DNA of 64,000 nucleotides from Glaciihabitans arcticus (lineage in GTDB: Bacteria; Actinomycetota; Actinomycetes; Actinomycetales; Microbacteriaceae). A model generated the notes under the pieces. It worked only from the letters and a program-made list of their open reading frames with translations. It made no database searches and was not told the origin of the DNA. The stretch lies in the NCBI RefSeq assembly GCF_004310685.1, contig NZ_SISG01000001.1, positions 620,001-684,000 on the forward strand, given 5' to 3'. Numbering within the stretch: the stretch's first letter is position 1; the number at the start of each line of letters is the position of its first letter. The position numbers and the translations under genes were made by a program. Of the stretch, positions 1 to 8,035 are shown piece by piece.

Positions 1-584
1 GCTCCGTCGGGGTCGAGGGCTTCACGCCACACCCGCGCCTGGACGGCGACGATCTCGGAGGGTTCGTGGGTCGCGGTCTCGACGAGCGCGATCTCGGCCG
101 CCGTCACCAGCTCGGGCTCGGGCCGCGTTCCGTCGGTTCGGGGTCGATCGGCCTGCGCCAGAATGCGCACGATAGTGCTCGCTGCATCCACTCCCAGATC
201 GCCGCCGAGCATGGCACGTGCGACCTCGGGGAACGCGGGCGGCAGCTGTTCCCCGGTGAGACCCGCGCGGGGCCGGATCGCGATGCCCAGCCGTGTGCGC
301 CGCGCTGCTTCGGCAGGGGAGACGCGGGTGATGTTCTCGACGAGATGTGCACCGCGACTGAGACCGTGTCGCTGTGCCAGACCATCGCGACCGAGTTCGT
401 AGCGCGAGCGGTCATCGATCTCAGCAGCGGATGTCGCGCGCAGTGCATCCACCAGCCGCCCCGCATGCTCGACAGCGCCCGCCAACGAGCAGAGTTCGTC
501 GTCGGCCAGCCCCGTGATCGGCGCGCTCGAGACCTCGGCAAGCAGGGATATCGCCTGCGCGAGGAGAGGGGCTGATCGGTTCAT
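1..584 (-). CDS. DUF222/HNH endonuclease family protein, N-terminal part (cut by window edge)
   Basis: Open on the minus strand from an ATG at 584 to the left edge, so about 194 residues are visible and the C-terminus is missing. It begins MNRSAPLLAQAISLLAEV. A helical stretch with GRDGLAQRHG followed by HLVENITRVSPAEAARR matches the DUF222 (13E12-repeat) region, which in actinobacteria usually precedes a C-terminal HNH nuclease domain. That nuclease part would lie outside the window, so nuclease activity is inferred from the family only. Such genes are multicopy and strain-variable in Microbacteriaceae; their biological role is not settled. The overlapping forward frame has no recognisable domain. 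Confidence 0.75.
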   Translation of the reverse strand, partial: MNRSAPLLAQAISLLAEVSSAPITGLADDELCSLAGAVEHAGRLVDALRATSAAEIDDRSRYELGRDGLAQRHGLSRGAHLVENITRVSPAEAARRTRLGIAIRPRAGLTGEQLPPAFPEVARAMLGGDLGVDAASTIVRILAQADRPRTDGTRPEPELVTAAEIALVETATHEPSEIVAVQARVWREALDPDG

Positions 585-689
585 GCGGATACAGTGACAG
601 CGACCGCCGACATTTCTTTTGTGCAGGTCAGAATGCGATTTATTCGGTGGAAAGCCTGTCGTGACCCAGCCCTGTGGAGGAGAAGAGGG

Positions 690-1727
690 CTACTTGAACG
701 ACACGCTCCAGGTGCCGTCGGCGCCCAACTCGATGAGCGAGCGACCGGCGGGCCAGTCGGCGGTGCCGCTGTAGTCGCCGACCTCATTGACGACGAGATC
801 CGTGTTGTCGCCGAAGCTCCAGATGACGAAGTTGCTGTCGCCGGCGTGGTCGAGCGCGACCGTGCCGGCCGGTCCCTCGTACCAGAACACCGTGTCACTT
901 GTGCCGCTCGCACCCTCGGGACCGATGGTCGGCAGGGTGTCGAGGTCGCGCAGAGTGATCGTCCAGTCGCCGGAGCCCTGCACGGAGAATCGGTTGATCG
1001 GATCCTCGAACTCGGCGTTCACGAGCACCGTGCCGGCGTAGTCGCCGCGGCTGTGCGCCACGGTGCGCACGAGGGCGCCCGACTCGTCGGCACCGGCGAC
1101 GAAGAAGCCGCTTTCGCCGACGTAGCTCAGGGTGGCGACGGCGATGCTGTCGGTGCCGCCGGGCAGTTCGAGGTCGACGATCGCGTCGCCGGTGCCGGTG
1201 TAGACGACCGCGCCGTCGGCACCCGTGATACCGGGAGCCGCGGGAGGGGCGGTCGGGGTGTAGCCGCCGTAGGCGCCGCTCGGCGCAGGGTCGGGGTCGT
1301 CGGCACGGATATCCGCACGCTCGAGCGAGCCCGTAGCGGCGACGAAGATGATGGCGCCGATGATGGCCAGGGCCAGCGCGCCCAGACTGATGATGACGCC
1401 CCACGGCTGCTTGCCGGGAGGCACGACCGGCGGAGGAGCCTGCGTGTATGCCGGAGCGGGTGTTGGGGCCGGCTGCTCCCAGATGCTGGGCTCGGGCTCC
1501 TCGATCGGGGCCTCCCAGTACGTCGGGGGTTGCTGTTCGAGGGGCGTGGCCAGGAGCCGGCTGGGCCTGGGTGGTTCGAGGGCGGGAGCTGTGGCATCCG
1601 GAACCGGCTCGGACGGCGGCGTCTTCTTGCGAGACTTCGGGGCGACCGGAGTGGGGGCGGACGGCGGCACCGGAATCGGTGGCGGGCCGTGCGTGTAACC
1701 GGTGGTGTTGTCCGTGTCGTCGGCCAT
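690..1727 (-). CDS. Membrane-anchored protein with proline-rich N-terminus, unknown function
   Basis: 345 residues. The ATG is preceded by a good ribosome binding site (GGGAGGAC). Residues 1-105 are rich in Pro, Glu and Thr and probably cytosolic and disordered. One transmembrane helix follows at about 108-132 (VIISLGALALAIIGAIIF). The remaining 210 residues are a Gly/Asp/Val-rich, probably extracellular beta domain; the periodic tracts (VDLELPGGTDSIAVATLSYV, FSVQGSGDWTITLRDLD, DSNFVIWSFGDN) suggest repeated beta-sandwich units. I do not recognise a named family. It stands alone between the HNH fragment and the divergent rpsO. A surface-exposed binding role is possible but unproven. Confidence 0.75.
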   Translation of the reverse strand: MADDTDNTTGYTHGPPPIPVPPSAPTPVAPKSRKKTPPSEPVPDATAPALEPPRPSRLLATPLEQQPPTYWEAPIEEPEPSIWEQPAPTPAPAYTQAPPPVVPPGKQPWGVIISLGALALAIIGAIIFVAATGSLERADIRADDPDPAPSGAYGGYTPTAPPAAPGITGADGAVVYTGTGDAIVDLELPGGTDSIAVATLSYVGESGFFVAGADESGALVRTVAHSRGDYAGTVLVNAEFEDPINRFSVQGSGDWTITLRDLDTLPTIGPEGASGTSDTVFWYEGPAGTVALDHAGDSNFVIWSFGDNTDLVVNEVGDYSGTADWPAGRSLIELGADGTWSVSFK

Positions 1728-1852
1728 CGTGTCCTCCCGGGTACGGATTCAACGGTAGCTCACCGGGTCAGGTGCCGAGCACCTCGCGGTGGCGGCCATT
1801 CGTGCTGGAAACGATCTGCCGGTGCAGTCGGGGTACCGAACTCCAAACCTGC

Positions 1853-1858
1853 TAAACT
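1853..1858 (+). promoter_or_regulatory. -10 element of rpsO
   Basis: TAAACT lies about 87 nt before the rpsO ATG, implying a leader of about 80 nt that ends in a ribosome binding site (AAAGGGG). No convincing -35 hexamer is visible at the normal spacing. Inference from sequence only. Confidence 0.4.
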
Positions 1859-1944
1859 CACAAGGTTGCCGTCTAACGGCCGCGGATCAAGAGAGCTGAC
1901 ACATCAGGTGAACAGCACCGCGCAACGAACGAAAGGGGCCATCT

Positions 1945-2214
1945 ATGCCACTCGCACCAGATGCCAAGAAAGCGATCATCGACGAGTACGCCACTCACCC
2001 TGGTGACACCGGAAGCCCCGAAGTGCAGGTCGCAATGCTGACCGCGCGCATCAAGGACCTCACCGAGCACCTCAAGGAGCACAAGCACGACCACCACTCA
2101 CGTCGTGGACTGCTTCTGCTGGTTGGCCAGCGTCGCCGCCTTCTCGGCTACCTGTCCGACGTCGACATCAACCGCTACCGTGCGCTCATCGAGCGTCTCG
2201 GACTGCGTCGCTAG
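1945..2214 (+). CDS. rpsO: 30S ribosomal protein S15
   Basis: 89 residues, the full family length. S15 binds the central domain of 16S rRNA early in assembly of the 30S platform. Diagnostic segments are [34 protein letters not shown] and [10 protein letters not shown]. The start is the ATG after AAAGGGGCC. In many bacteria rpsO directly precedes pnp; here pnp is about 35 kb away at 37.6 kb, so that linkage is broken. A hairpin terminator follows. Confidence 0.98.
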   Translation: MPLAPDAKKAIIDEYATHPGDTGSPEVQVAMLTARIKDLTEHLKEHKHDHHSRRGLLLLVGQRRRLLGYLSDVDINRYRALIERLGLRR

Positions 2215-2219
2215 TCGAA

Positions 2220-2256
2220 GGTTTCGATACGGCCCTAGCGGGCCTACTCAACCAGC
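2220..2256. repeat. REP-like element, copy 1
   Basis: A 37-bp unit directly after the rpsO stop: GGTTTCGATACGGC on one side, GCCTACTCAACCAGC on the other, with a short CG-rich palindromic core (GGCCCTAGCGGGCC). The same ends occur at 3566-3665, 10774-10849 and 11094-11130, in both orientations. Confidence 0.75.
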
Positions 2257-2264
2257 GTCGATAG

Positions 2265-2303
2265 ACGGGCCGTCACCTTCGGGTGGCGGCCCGTTCTTCA
2301 TTT
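2265..2303 (+). terminator. Rho-independent-type terminator after rpsO
   Basis: A 13-bp stem (ACGGGCCGTCACC with GGTGGCGGCCCGT, one G-U pair) and a TTCG tetraloop, followed by a T-rich run (TTCTTCATTT). It lies 50 nt beyond the rpsO stop. Confidence 0.8.
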
Positions 2304-2338
2304 AAGTTCGGGATGTCGCACATGACAAACTTGTGGGT

Positions 2339-2512
2339 ATGAAGAACCTCGGCACGATCATCGGCGTCATCCTCGCGATCGTGATCGCCTGGTGGCTGGT
2401 GAACGTGCTGTTCGGCGTTATCTACTTCGTCGTTAAGGTGATCATCGTGCTGTTCGTGGCCGTGCTTGTGTTCTTTGCGTTGCGGGGGCTGCTGGCGCGA
2501 TCCAGCGACTAG
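2339..2512 (+). CDS. Small hydrophobic membrane protein (57 residues)
   Basis: It begins MKNLGTIIGVILAIVIAWWL and ends RGLLARSSD. Two predicted membrane segments (about 5-26 and 28-49) are almost uninterrupted Ile/Val/Leu with flanking Lys and Arg, a normal small-membrane-protein composition. A GTG two codons upstream is an alternative start; neither has a strong ribosome binding site. The stop is 1 bp from the convergent stop of the next gene, a tight fit that supports a real gene. No function can be assigned. Confidence 0.6.
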   Translation: MKNLGTIIGVILAIVIAWWLVNVLFGVIYFVVKVIIVLFVAVLVFFALRGLLARSSD

Positions 2513-2513
2513 T

Positions 2514-3521
2514 TCAGCTGCACTCGGGATTCTCGCAGTCGAAGTGCACCTTGTCGATGCGTGTCGCCACGCCGACGACAATCGCGCGGAAGTCCGCCTC
2601 GCCCATGCCCTGGCGGGATGTCATCACCGTTCGCTCCACGAGGTTTCCGCGCTGAAGGTCGAAGACGTAGGTGCGGGAGTCCGGCGATGACACCACCCAG
2701 CCGACGACACCGATGCTGTCCGGCACCTCGAGCGCAGGCGCCAGGGAGACGGTATTCAGCCGGCCGTCCGGGCCGGTGAAGCTTGTGCATCCACGGATCT
2801 CGCGATCGAGCTGAACCAGATAGCTTTCCGCGAGCTGCGACGTCGCGAATATGCGATTCGACTGCACAAAGGTCGTCGTGTCATGGGCATCGATGTGGCC
2901 CGGATCCGTATGGAGTACTTCGCGGTCCGGAGTCGCTTCTCCGCTGATGTCCAGGTTGATCGGCATGAGCGGCGCCGTGGCGAAACACTGCTCCGGCGTG
3001 CTTCCGCTTGCGCGCCACTGGTCCAGACCCTGAGCGTGGGCGTCTGCGACGGAGCCGTACCACCAGTTGTCCTCGTTGACGCCGACCAGGCCATTGTTCT
3101 CCAGCTCGATGGTGGATGGGGACGGCGCACTCAACGCGTAGTAACCGAAACACTCCCACTCGCACACTGTCGGAACCTTGGCGCGGGGAGGGGCGGGATC
3201 GCCCGACAGAAGTGGCTGTTCCTCGCCGTATTCCATGAAGTCGATGTCGTCGGTCGGGCCCGGCTTCGGCTCCTCCTCGACGTAGTCGTCATCGTCGTAG
3301 AGGCCCTCATACGGGTCTGCTGAGACCACGAGCGAAGAGATCGCAGTGCCGAGCAGTGAGAAGCCGAGACCCAGGCCACCAGATATGAGCGCCACGACCG
3401 CGATGACTATCGGGGCGAAGAAGCGGTGCTGCCGTTTCGGCGCACTCTCGATCTCGGGGCGTGCAACCTGCACGTGAGAGGGCTCGACAGAAAGCGGCTT
3501 CTCGGGCGGCACAAAACTCAC
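2514..3521 (-). CDS. Single-pass membrane protein, unknown function
   Basis: 335 residues from a GTG preceded by GGAG. Residues 1-35 are cytosolic and basic near the membrane, followed by a transmembrane helix at about 36-66 (APIVIAVVALISGGLGLGFS). Next is an acidic linker (YDDDDYVEEEPKPGPTDD) and an extracytoplasmic domain with cysteine pairs (CEWEC at about 122, CENPEC at the C-terminus) that could form disulfides. No recognised domain. It is convergent with the 57-residue ORF and followed upstream by a REP-like repeat. Translated segments such as YVFDLQRGNLVERTVM resemble secreted beta domains. Confidence 0.75.
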   Translation of the reverse strand: MSFVPPEKPLSVEPSHVQVARPEIESAPKRQHRFFAPIVIAVVALISGGLGLGFSLLGTAISSLVVSADPYEGLYDDDDYVEEEPKPGPTDDIDFMEYGEEQPLLSGDPAPPRAKVPTVCEWECFGYYALSAPSPSTIELENNGLVGVNEDNWWYGSVADAHAQGLDQWRASGSTPEQCFATAPLMPINLDISGEATPDREVLHTDPGHIDAHDTTTFVQSNRIFATSQLAESYLVQLDREIRGCTSFTGPDGRLNTVSLAPALEVPDSIGVVGWVVSSPDSRTYVFDLQRGNLVERTVMTSRQGMGEADFRAIVVGVATRIDKVHFDCENPECS

Positions 3522-3565
3522 AGGGCTCCAACGCTGGGCGGTTGAGATCAGGGTAGCGCGCCGCA

Positions 3566-3665
3566 GGTTTCGATACGGCCGCGGGCACTCGGTCGCAGGC
3601 TCCCTCGGCGCTGGGGTCGCGCAATCGCTGGCGCGATTGCCTAAGCTCCACCGCGCTCAACCAGC
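3566..3665. repeat. REP-like element, expanded copy 2
   Basis: It starts GGTTTCGATACGGCCGCGGGC and ends GCGCTCAACCAGC, the same ends as copy 1, but about 60 nt of extra sequence separates them, including an inverted repeat (GCAATCGC ... GCGATTGC). The right end overlaps the last codons and stop of the GH2 gene. Confidence 0.7.
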
Positions 3666-5450
3666 GAGGTTGGTGCGAGGCGCCGTGATGATCGCGCGCA
3701 GCTGGTCGAGCGGCAGCTTGGGCTCCCGCGCGTCTGTCACCAGGCCGTTGGTCTCCTGGCCGGTATCGGTGAGCTGGGTGTAGCAGAACCCGGCGAGAAC
3801 GGGGCTTGAGAGCGTGGCATCCAGAACCGCAGAGAGCCGCGAGGCGAAATCGGCGGCAGACGAAGCGGTCGAGTAGCCCCACGAGTCATCACCCTGGGGC
3901 GCGAACTTGATGCCGCCGAACTCCGTCAGCATGATGGGCTGCCCGCGGTCGGGCTCGGTGCCGAGGCGCATGCGTCGGCCGGCGGGTCCAAGCCCATCGA
4001 AGATGGACGAGGCGGATGCGTAGCGCGCGCGCAGCACGTCCCCGGACGACTCGTAGTCGTGCACCGACCAGATGTCGGAGTCGAGGTGCTCCCAGCCGTC
4101 ATTCGACACAACAGGACGCGTGGGGTCGAGCGCCTTCGTGAGGTGCCAGAGGGCGCGAACGTAATCCCGAACCGCGGGGTCGTGGGCGATGTGCTGCACC
4201 CCCCAACTCTCATTGAAGGGCACCCAGGTGACGACGCTCGGGTGTGACGCATCGCGCTGGATGACGTCCGCCCACTCCGTCATCATCCGACGAATCGCGG
4301 TCGCGGAGAACTCGTAGGCGCTCGGCATCTCCTCCCAGAGCAGCAGCCCGAGGCGGTCGGCCCAGAACAGGAAGCGCGGATCCTCGATCTTCTGGTGAAC
4401 GCGCGCCGCGTTGAAGCCGAGATCCTTGATGAGCTGCACCTCCGCGCGCAGGGCGTCGGCCGACGGCGCCGCTAAGTGCGAGCTCGGCCAGTAGCCTTGG
4501 CTGAGCACCGATCGCAGGTACACCGGTCGGTCGTTCAGCATAAAGCTGCCCCGCTCGACCGCGACACTGCGCAGCCCGAAGTAGGAGTGCACCACGTCGC
4601 CGCTGCCCAGCGTGATCATCGCGTCGAGCAGGCGGGGGTGGTCCACGCTCCAGAGCAGCTGCTCGTAATCCTGCCCGTTCCTCTGCCGCTGCAACGGGAT
4701 GACGAGCTCCACGTGATCCGACTCCACCGTGACGCTCTGGTTCGCGAGCTCCACACCGTCGAACGAGACCCTGACATTCGCCGTGTGGCTAGCGCGCTGG
4801 CTCAGATCGAGCTCGAGACGCACGGTACCGGAGGGCACGTCGGGCCGCCAGGCAAGCGTCTTTATCGACACGGATGCCACGTGCTCGAGCCACACCGGCT
4901 GCCAGATGCCCGACGTGCGGTGGTACCAGACCTCGTGCGGTTCGAGCTTCCAGTCCTGTTTGCCACGGGGCTGCGCGACGTCGAGGGGATCATCCTCGAC
5001 CCGCACGACCAGCTGTTGCTCGCCCTCGACGAGCGCGGTGGTCACATCGAAATCGAACGGGGTGTTACCGCCCTCGTGTGAGCCGAGCATGATGCCGTTC
5101 AGCCAGACCGAGCAGCGGTAGTCGACGGCGCCGAAGTGCAGCACGGTACGCGGCTCGGCATGCGGTTCGACCGTGAACGCGTGGTGATACCAGAGCACGC
5201 GGTGGAAGCCGGTGTCGCCGATGCCGGAGTCGGCGGACTCGGGCGGGAAGGGCACAACAATGGGGGAGTCGAAGCCGCGCGAGTCGTGCCATCCGGCGGC
5301 GAGGCCAGCGTCGTCATCGTCGAAGCGGAGAGTCCAGCTGCCGGAGAGATCCACCCAGTTCTCGCGCATAAGCTGCGGTCGCGGGTACTCGCCGCTCTGC
5401 TGGCTGGCGCGCACGGCGGCGTGGATCGGCTGAGCTCCATCGTTCTGCAT
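3657..5450 (-). CDS. Glycoside hydrolase family 2 protein (beta-galactosidase/glucuronidase-like)
   Basis: 597 residues from ATG 5450 (MQNDGAQ). A TTG 18 nt upstream is possible but would abut the operator. Order: jelly-roll sugar-binding domain (about 30-190, ending TSGIWQPVWLE), Ig-like sandwich (about 190-290), TIM barrel (about 300-590). The family acid/base is E414 in PFNESWG and the nucleophile is E510 in MLTEFGG. GH2 enzymes are retaining exo-glycosidases; the exact sugar cannot be read from sequence. No signal peptide, so it is probably cytosolic and acts on imported oligosaccharides. It lies 50 nt after lacI on the same strand, with a LacI operator between them. Its final codons and TGA come from a REP-like repeat. 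Confidence 0.9.
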   Translation of the reverse strand: MQNDGAQPIHAAVRASQQSGEYPRPQLMRENWVDLSGSWTLRFDDDDAGLAAGWHDSRGFDSPIVVPFPPESADSGIGDTGFHRVLWYHHAFTVEPHAEPRTVLHFGAVDYRCSVWLNGIMLGSHEGGNTPFDFDVTTALVEGEQQLVVRVEDDPLDVAQPRGKQDWKLEPHEVWYHRTSGIWQPVWLEHVASVSIKTLAWRPDVPSGTVRLELDLSQRASHTANVRVSFDGVELANQSVTVESDHVELVIPLQRQRNGQDYEQLLWSVDHPRLLDAMITLGSGDVVHSYFGLRSVAVERGSFMLNDRPVYLRSVLSQGYWPSSHLAAPSADALRAEVQLIKDLGFNAARVHQKIEDPRFLFWADRLGLLLWEEMPSAYEFSATAIRRMMTEWADVIQRDASHPSVVTWVPFNESWGVQHIAHDPAVRDYVRALWHLTKALDPTRPVVSNDGWEHLDSDIWSVHDYESSGDVLRARYASASSIFDGLGPAGRRMRLGTEPDRGQPIMLTEFGGIKFAPQGDDSWGYSTASSAADFASRLSAVLDATLSSPVLAGFCYTQLTDTGQETNGLVTDAREPKLPLDQLRAIITAPRTNLAG

Positions 5451-5470
5451 GTCAATAGTGTGCCGCAATT

Positions 5471-5484
5471 TTGCAGCGCTGTAA
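5471..5484. promoter_or_regulatory. LacI-family operator in front of the GH2 gene
   Basis: TTGCAGCGCTGTAA, one base from the perfect palindrome TTACAGCGCTGTAA at 6608-6621. It lies 20 nt upstream of the GH2 ATG and just after the lacI stop. The matching pair flanks the lacI gene, which strongly suggests autoregulated control of both directions. Confidence 0.75.
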
Positions 5485-5499
5485 ATCCGGAAACGCGGC

Positions 5500-6510
5500 T
5501 CAGTGCTCGGGCGCGCTCTCGCGGGCCACGAGCGAGTACGGCGCGATGCGGTGCCGACCGAGGCCGGAGAAGCCGGCGATGCGCTCCTCGAGCATGTCCA
5601 GGGCGCTCGTCGCGATCAGGGTCGTGTCGGGCGCGATCGTCGACAGGGTCGGATGGGTGAAGGCCGCCATCGAGATGTCGTCCCAGCCGATGATCGCGAC
5701 GTCTTCGGGAACCCTCAGGCCGAAATCCTGCACCGCTCGCAGGGCCCCGATTGCGGCAAGGTCGTCCCGGCAGACGAGAGCGTCGAAGGTGAGTCCCGAG
5801 CTCAGCGCGCGGGTGACGCTTGCCGCGGCATCCCGTGCACTGATGGTCTCGCTCGACAGCAGCAGCTCCATCCGCACGGGGATCCCCGCGCGCTCGAGCG
5901 CCTGTTGGAAGCCCATGAGCCGGTACTTCGAGGTCGTCGACTGGTCGTACTCCTCGTGGCCGACGAAACCGATCGAACGGCGACCCATGCCGATGAGGTG
6001 CTCGGTGGCCTCCTGGGCGGCCGCCGTGTTGTCGATCATGACGTGGTCGACACTGAGCGGGGCGGGGCCTTCGCCCAGTAGAACGAGGGGCACGTCCTCC
6101 CGGTGCTGCGCGATCTCCAGCGAAGTCATGCGCGACGGCTGGAAGATGACGCCGTCGACGAGACCGGCCTCGCGAGTGGAGACGATCGCCCGCTCGCTCT
6201 CGATGGTGCCATTGGTCTGCTCGAGCAGCAGGCGGTACCCGCGCTGGCCGGCGAGCTCAGCGATGATGCGGGCGAGCTCGGCGAAGTAGGGGAGGCTCAC
6301 GTCACTGAAGGCGAGGGCGAGCATGCCGGTTCGGCCCGTCGCGAGACGGCGGGCCGATAGGTTGGGCCGGTAGCCGAGCTCCTCGATGGCCGCCTCGACG
6401 CGGGCCCGCATCGCCGGGCTTACGTGCGGATAGTCCCGCACCACGTTCGAGACGGTCTTCATGGAGACGCCGGCGAGCTTGGCGACATCCTGAAGGCGCA
6501 CTGCGGCCAT
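5500..6510 (-). CDS. LacI-family transcriptional repressor of the sugar-use cassette
   Basis: 336 residues from ATG 6510. Upstream in-frame codons exist, but LacI proteins start right before the helix-turn-helix, as here (MAAVRLQDVAKLAGVSMKTV). The DNA-binding domain is about 3-50, with the hinge helix RPNLSARRLATGR. The periplasmic-binding-protein-like sensor (about 60-330) contains VDGVIFQPSR, SIGFVGHEEYDQSTTSKYR and the WDD motif IIGWDDISMAAFTHP. It is divergent from the ABC importer and upstream of GH2, and the paired TTACAGCGCTGTAA palindromes are its likely operators. The inducer is probably an oligosaccharide carried by the importer. Confidence 0.92.
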   Translation of the reverse strand: MAAVRLQDVAKLAGVSMKTVSNVVRDYPHVSPAMRARVEAAIEELGYRPNLSARRLATGRTGMLALAFSDVSLPYFAELARIIAELAGQRGYRLLLEQTNGTIESERAIVSTREAGLVDGVIFQPSRMTSLEIAQHREDVPLVLLGEGPAPLSVDHVMIDNTAAAQEATEHLIGMGRRSIGFVGHEEYDQSTTSKYRLMGFQQALERAGIPVRMELLLSSETISARDAAASVTRALSSGLTFDALVCRDDLAAIGALRAVQDFGLRVPEDVAIIGWDDISMAAFTHPTLSTIAPDTTLIATSALDMLEERIAGFSGLGRHRIAPYSLVARESAPEH

Positions 6511-6595
6511 GGGCGGAACTCGATTCGATCGGTGGGGCGGCGAACGCCCCGGCGATACCACTGTAGCGAGCAACCTGCCAGTCATACCAGCGCGC

Positions 6596-6624
6596 TTGAC
6601 GGACGGATTACAGCGCTGTAAATT
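6596..6624 (+). promoter_or_regulatory. Importer promoter with embedded LacI operator
   Basis: -35 TTGACG (6596-6601), 17-bp spacer, -10 TAAATT (6619-6624). The perfect palindrome TTACAGCGCTGTAA (6608-6621) fills the spacer and overlaps the -10, so bound repressor would block RNA polymerase. Confidence 0.82.
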
Positions 6625-6721
6625 GAGCCGGAGCCGCCGGGACGAAAGTCGAGGTGGTCACAGCACGGTCTGACGAACCGCCCGCCGCCCCCGCGGCTAC
6701 ACCTCAAAGGAGAGCACTGTA

Positions 6722-8035
6722 ATGAAGAGAACCCCGCTGCGCGCCCTCGCTGCAGCCACCATCATCGGCCTCGGGATGTCACTCGTCGCCTGCGCCGGAG
6801 GATCGCCCGCCGGCAGCGACAGCGTGCGCGCCGACGCCGAGTACGACGGCCCCAAGGTCGAGATCACCTTCTGGAACGGCTGGACCGGTGGCGCTGCCCC
6901 CGTGCTCGTTCCCAAACTCATCAAGGAGTTCAACGACTCCCACGACAACATCGTCGTGAAGGACAACGCACTCGAGTGGGCCAATATCGCCTCCAAGATG
7001 CCGCTCGCGATCAAGGCCGGCAAGGGTCCGGATGTCGCGGTGCTGCACGGTGACGATGTGGCAACCTATGCCGCTCAGGGCCTCCTGCTCAAGACCGACG
7101 AGGTCGTCGACGCTCTCGGATACGCCGAGGACAACTTCCCCGAGGGTCTGATGGCCGCGGGCAACTACAAGGATGCGCAGTACGGCGTGCCGTGGAGTGT
7201 CACCCCGCTCGGCTTCTACATCAACAAGGATGTGCTGAAAGAAGCGGGCATCGATCCCGAGACCGTTCCGACCGACCAGGAGAGCTACCTCGAAGTGCTC
7301 GAGGCGCTCAAGGCCAAGGGCATCCAGGGTGAGTGGGTCGACGGCTACGTCTTCACCGGTACTTTCGAATTCCAGTCGCTGCTCTGGCAGTTCGGCGGCG
7401 ACCTCTACAACGAGGACGTCACTGAGGCCACCTTCAACTCCGAGGCCGGCGTCAAGGCGCTGACTTGGATGAAGGAGCTCATCGACAAGGGCTACAGCCC
7501 CAAGGATGTCGCGCAGGACGGCAACATCAACGCCCTCATCGGCGGCAAGACCGCGTTCAACTGGAACGGTGTCTGGCAGACCACGAACGAGGCTCTGCAG
7601 GCCACCGACTGGACCGCGGTTCCCGTTCCCCAGATCGGAACCGAGAAGGCCGTCTGGTCGAGCTCGACCCACTGGGTCTTCCCGGCCAACAAGGGCCAGG
7701 ACGCCGACAAGTCCGCCGCCGCCGCGACCTTCGTAAAGTGGATGAATGACAACTCGGCCGACTGGGCCTCGACCGGCGAGCTGCCCGCGCAGAACGACGT
7801 TCGCGAAGACCCCGCGCTGCTCGAGACCTACCCCGCCCTCGCGCCGTTCCTCGAGGAACTCGAATACGCGCACTTCGAGACCGTCTCTCCCGGAATCACC
7901 AACGCCATGGCTCAGGTCACGGTCGGTGTGAACGAGGCGCTGCTCGGCAAGAAGTCGGTGAAGGACGCACTGGATGACGCGGCCGCCAAGGCGACCGCCC
8001 TGCTCAAGCAGAACAAAGCGCAGTACGGTGACTGA
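6722..8035 (+). CDS. Sugar ABC transporter substrate-binding lipoprotein
   Basis: 437 residues. The signal peptide ends in a lipobox (SLVAC, Cys24), so the mature protein is lipid-anchored outside the membrane. The rest is a family-1-type extracellular solute-binding fold: KVEITFWNGWTGG near the N-terminus, then VPWSVTPLGFYINKDVLKEAG and the Trp-rich ligand region FNWNGVWQTTNEAL. The ATG follows AAAGGAG. It is the first gene of a four-gene operon controlled by the LacI operator. The bound sugar is unknown; the neighbouring GH43 and GH2 enzymes suggest arabinose/xylose- or galactose-containing oligosaccharides. Confidence 0.93.
   Translation: MKRTPLRALAAATIIGLGMSLVACAGGSPAGSDSVRADAEYDGPKVEITFWNGWTGGAAPVLVPKLIKEFNDSHDNIVVKDNALEWANIASKMPLAIKAGKGPDVAVLHGDDVATYAAQGLLLKTDEVVDALGYAEDNFPEGLMAAGNYKDAQYGVPWSVTPLGFYINKDVLKEAGIDPETVPTDQESYLEVLEALKAKGIQGEWVDGYVFTGTFEFQSLLWQFGGDLYNEDVTEATFNSEAGVKALTWMKELIDKGYSPKDVAQDGNINALIGGKTAFNWNGVWQTTNEALQATDWTAVPVPQIGTEKAVWSSSTHWVFPANKGQDADKSAAAATFVKWMNDNSADWASTGELPAQNDVREDPALLETYPALAPFLEELEYAHFETVSPGITNAMAQVTVGVNEALLGKKSVKDALDDAAAKATALLKQNKAQYGD

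Noticed and set aside
594-2006. 470-codon forward ORF opposite the proline-rich membrane protein
   Set aside because: No domain and Arg/Gly-rich; the reverse gene has a good ribosome binding site and a transmembrane helix.
2322-2341. Earlier ATG at 2322 as start of the small membrane protein
   Set aside because: It is in a different frame from the hydrophobic peptide.
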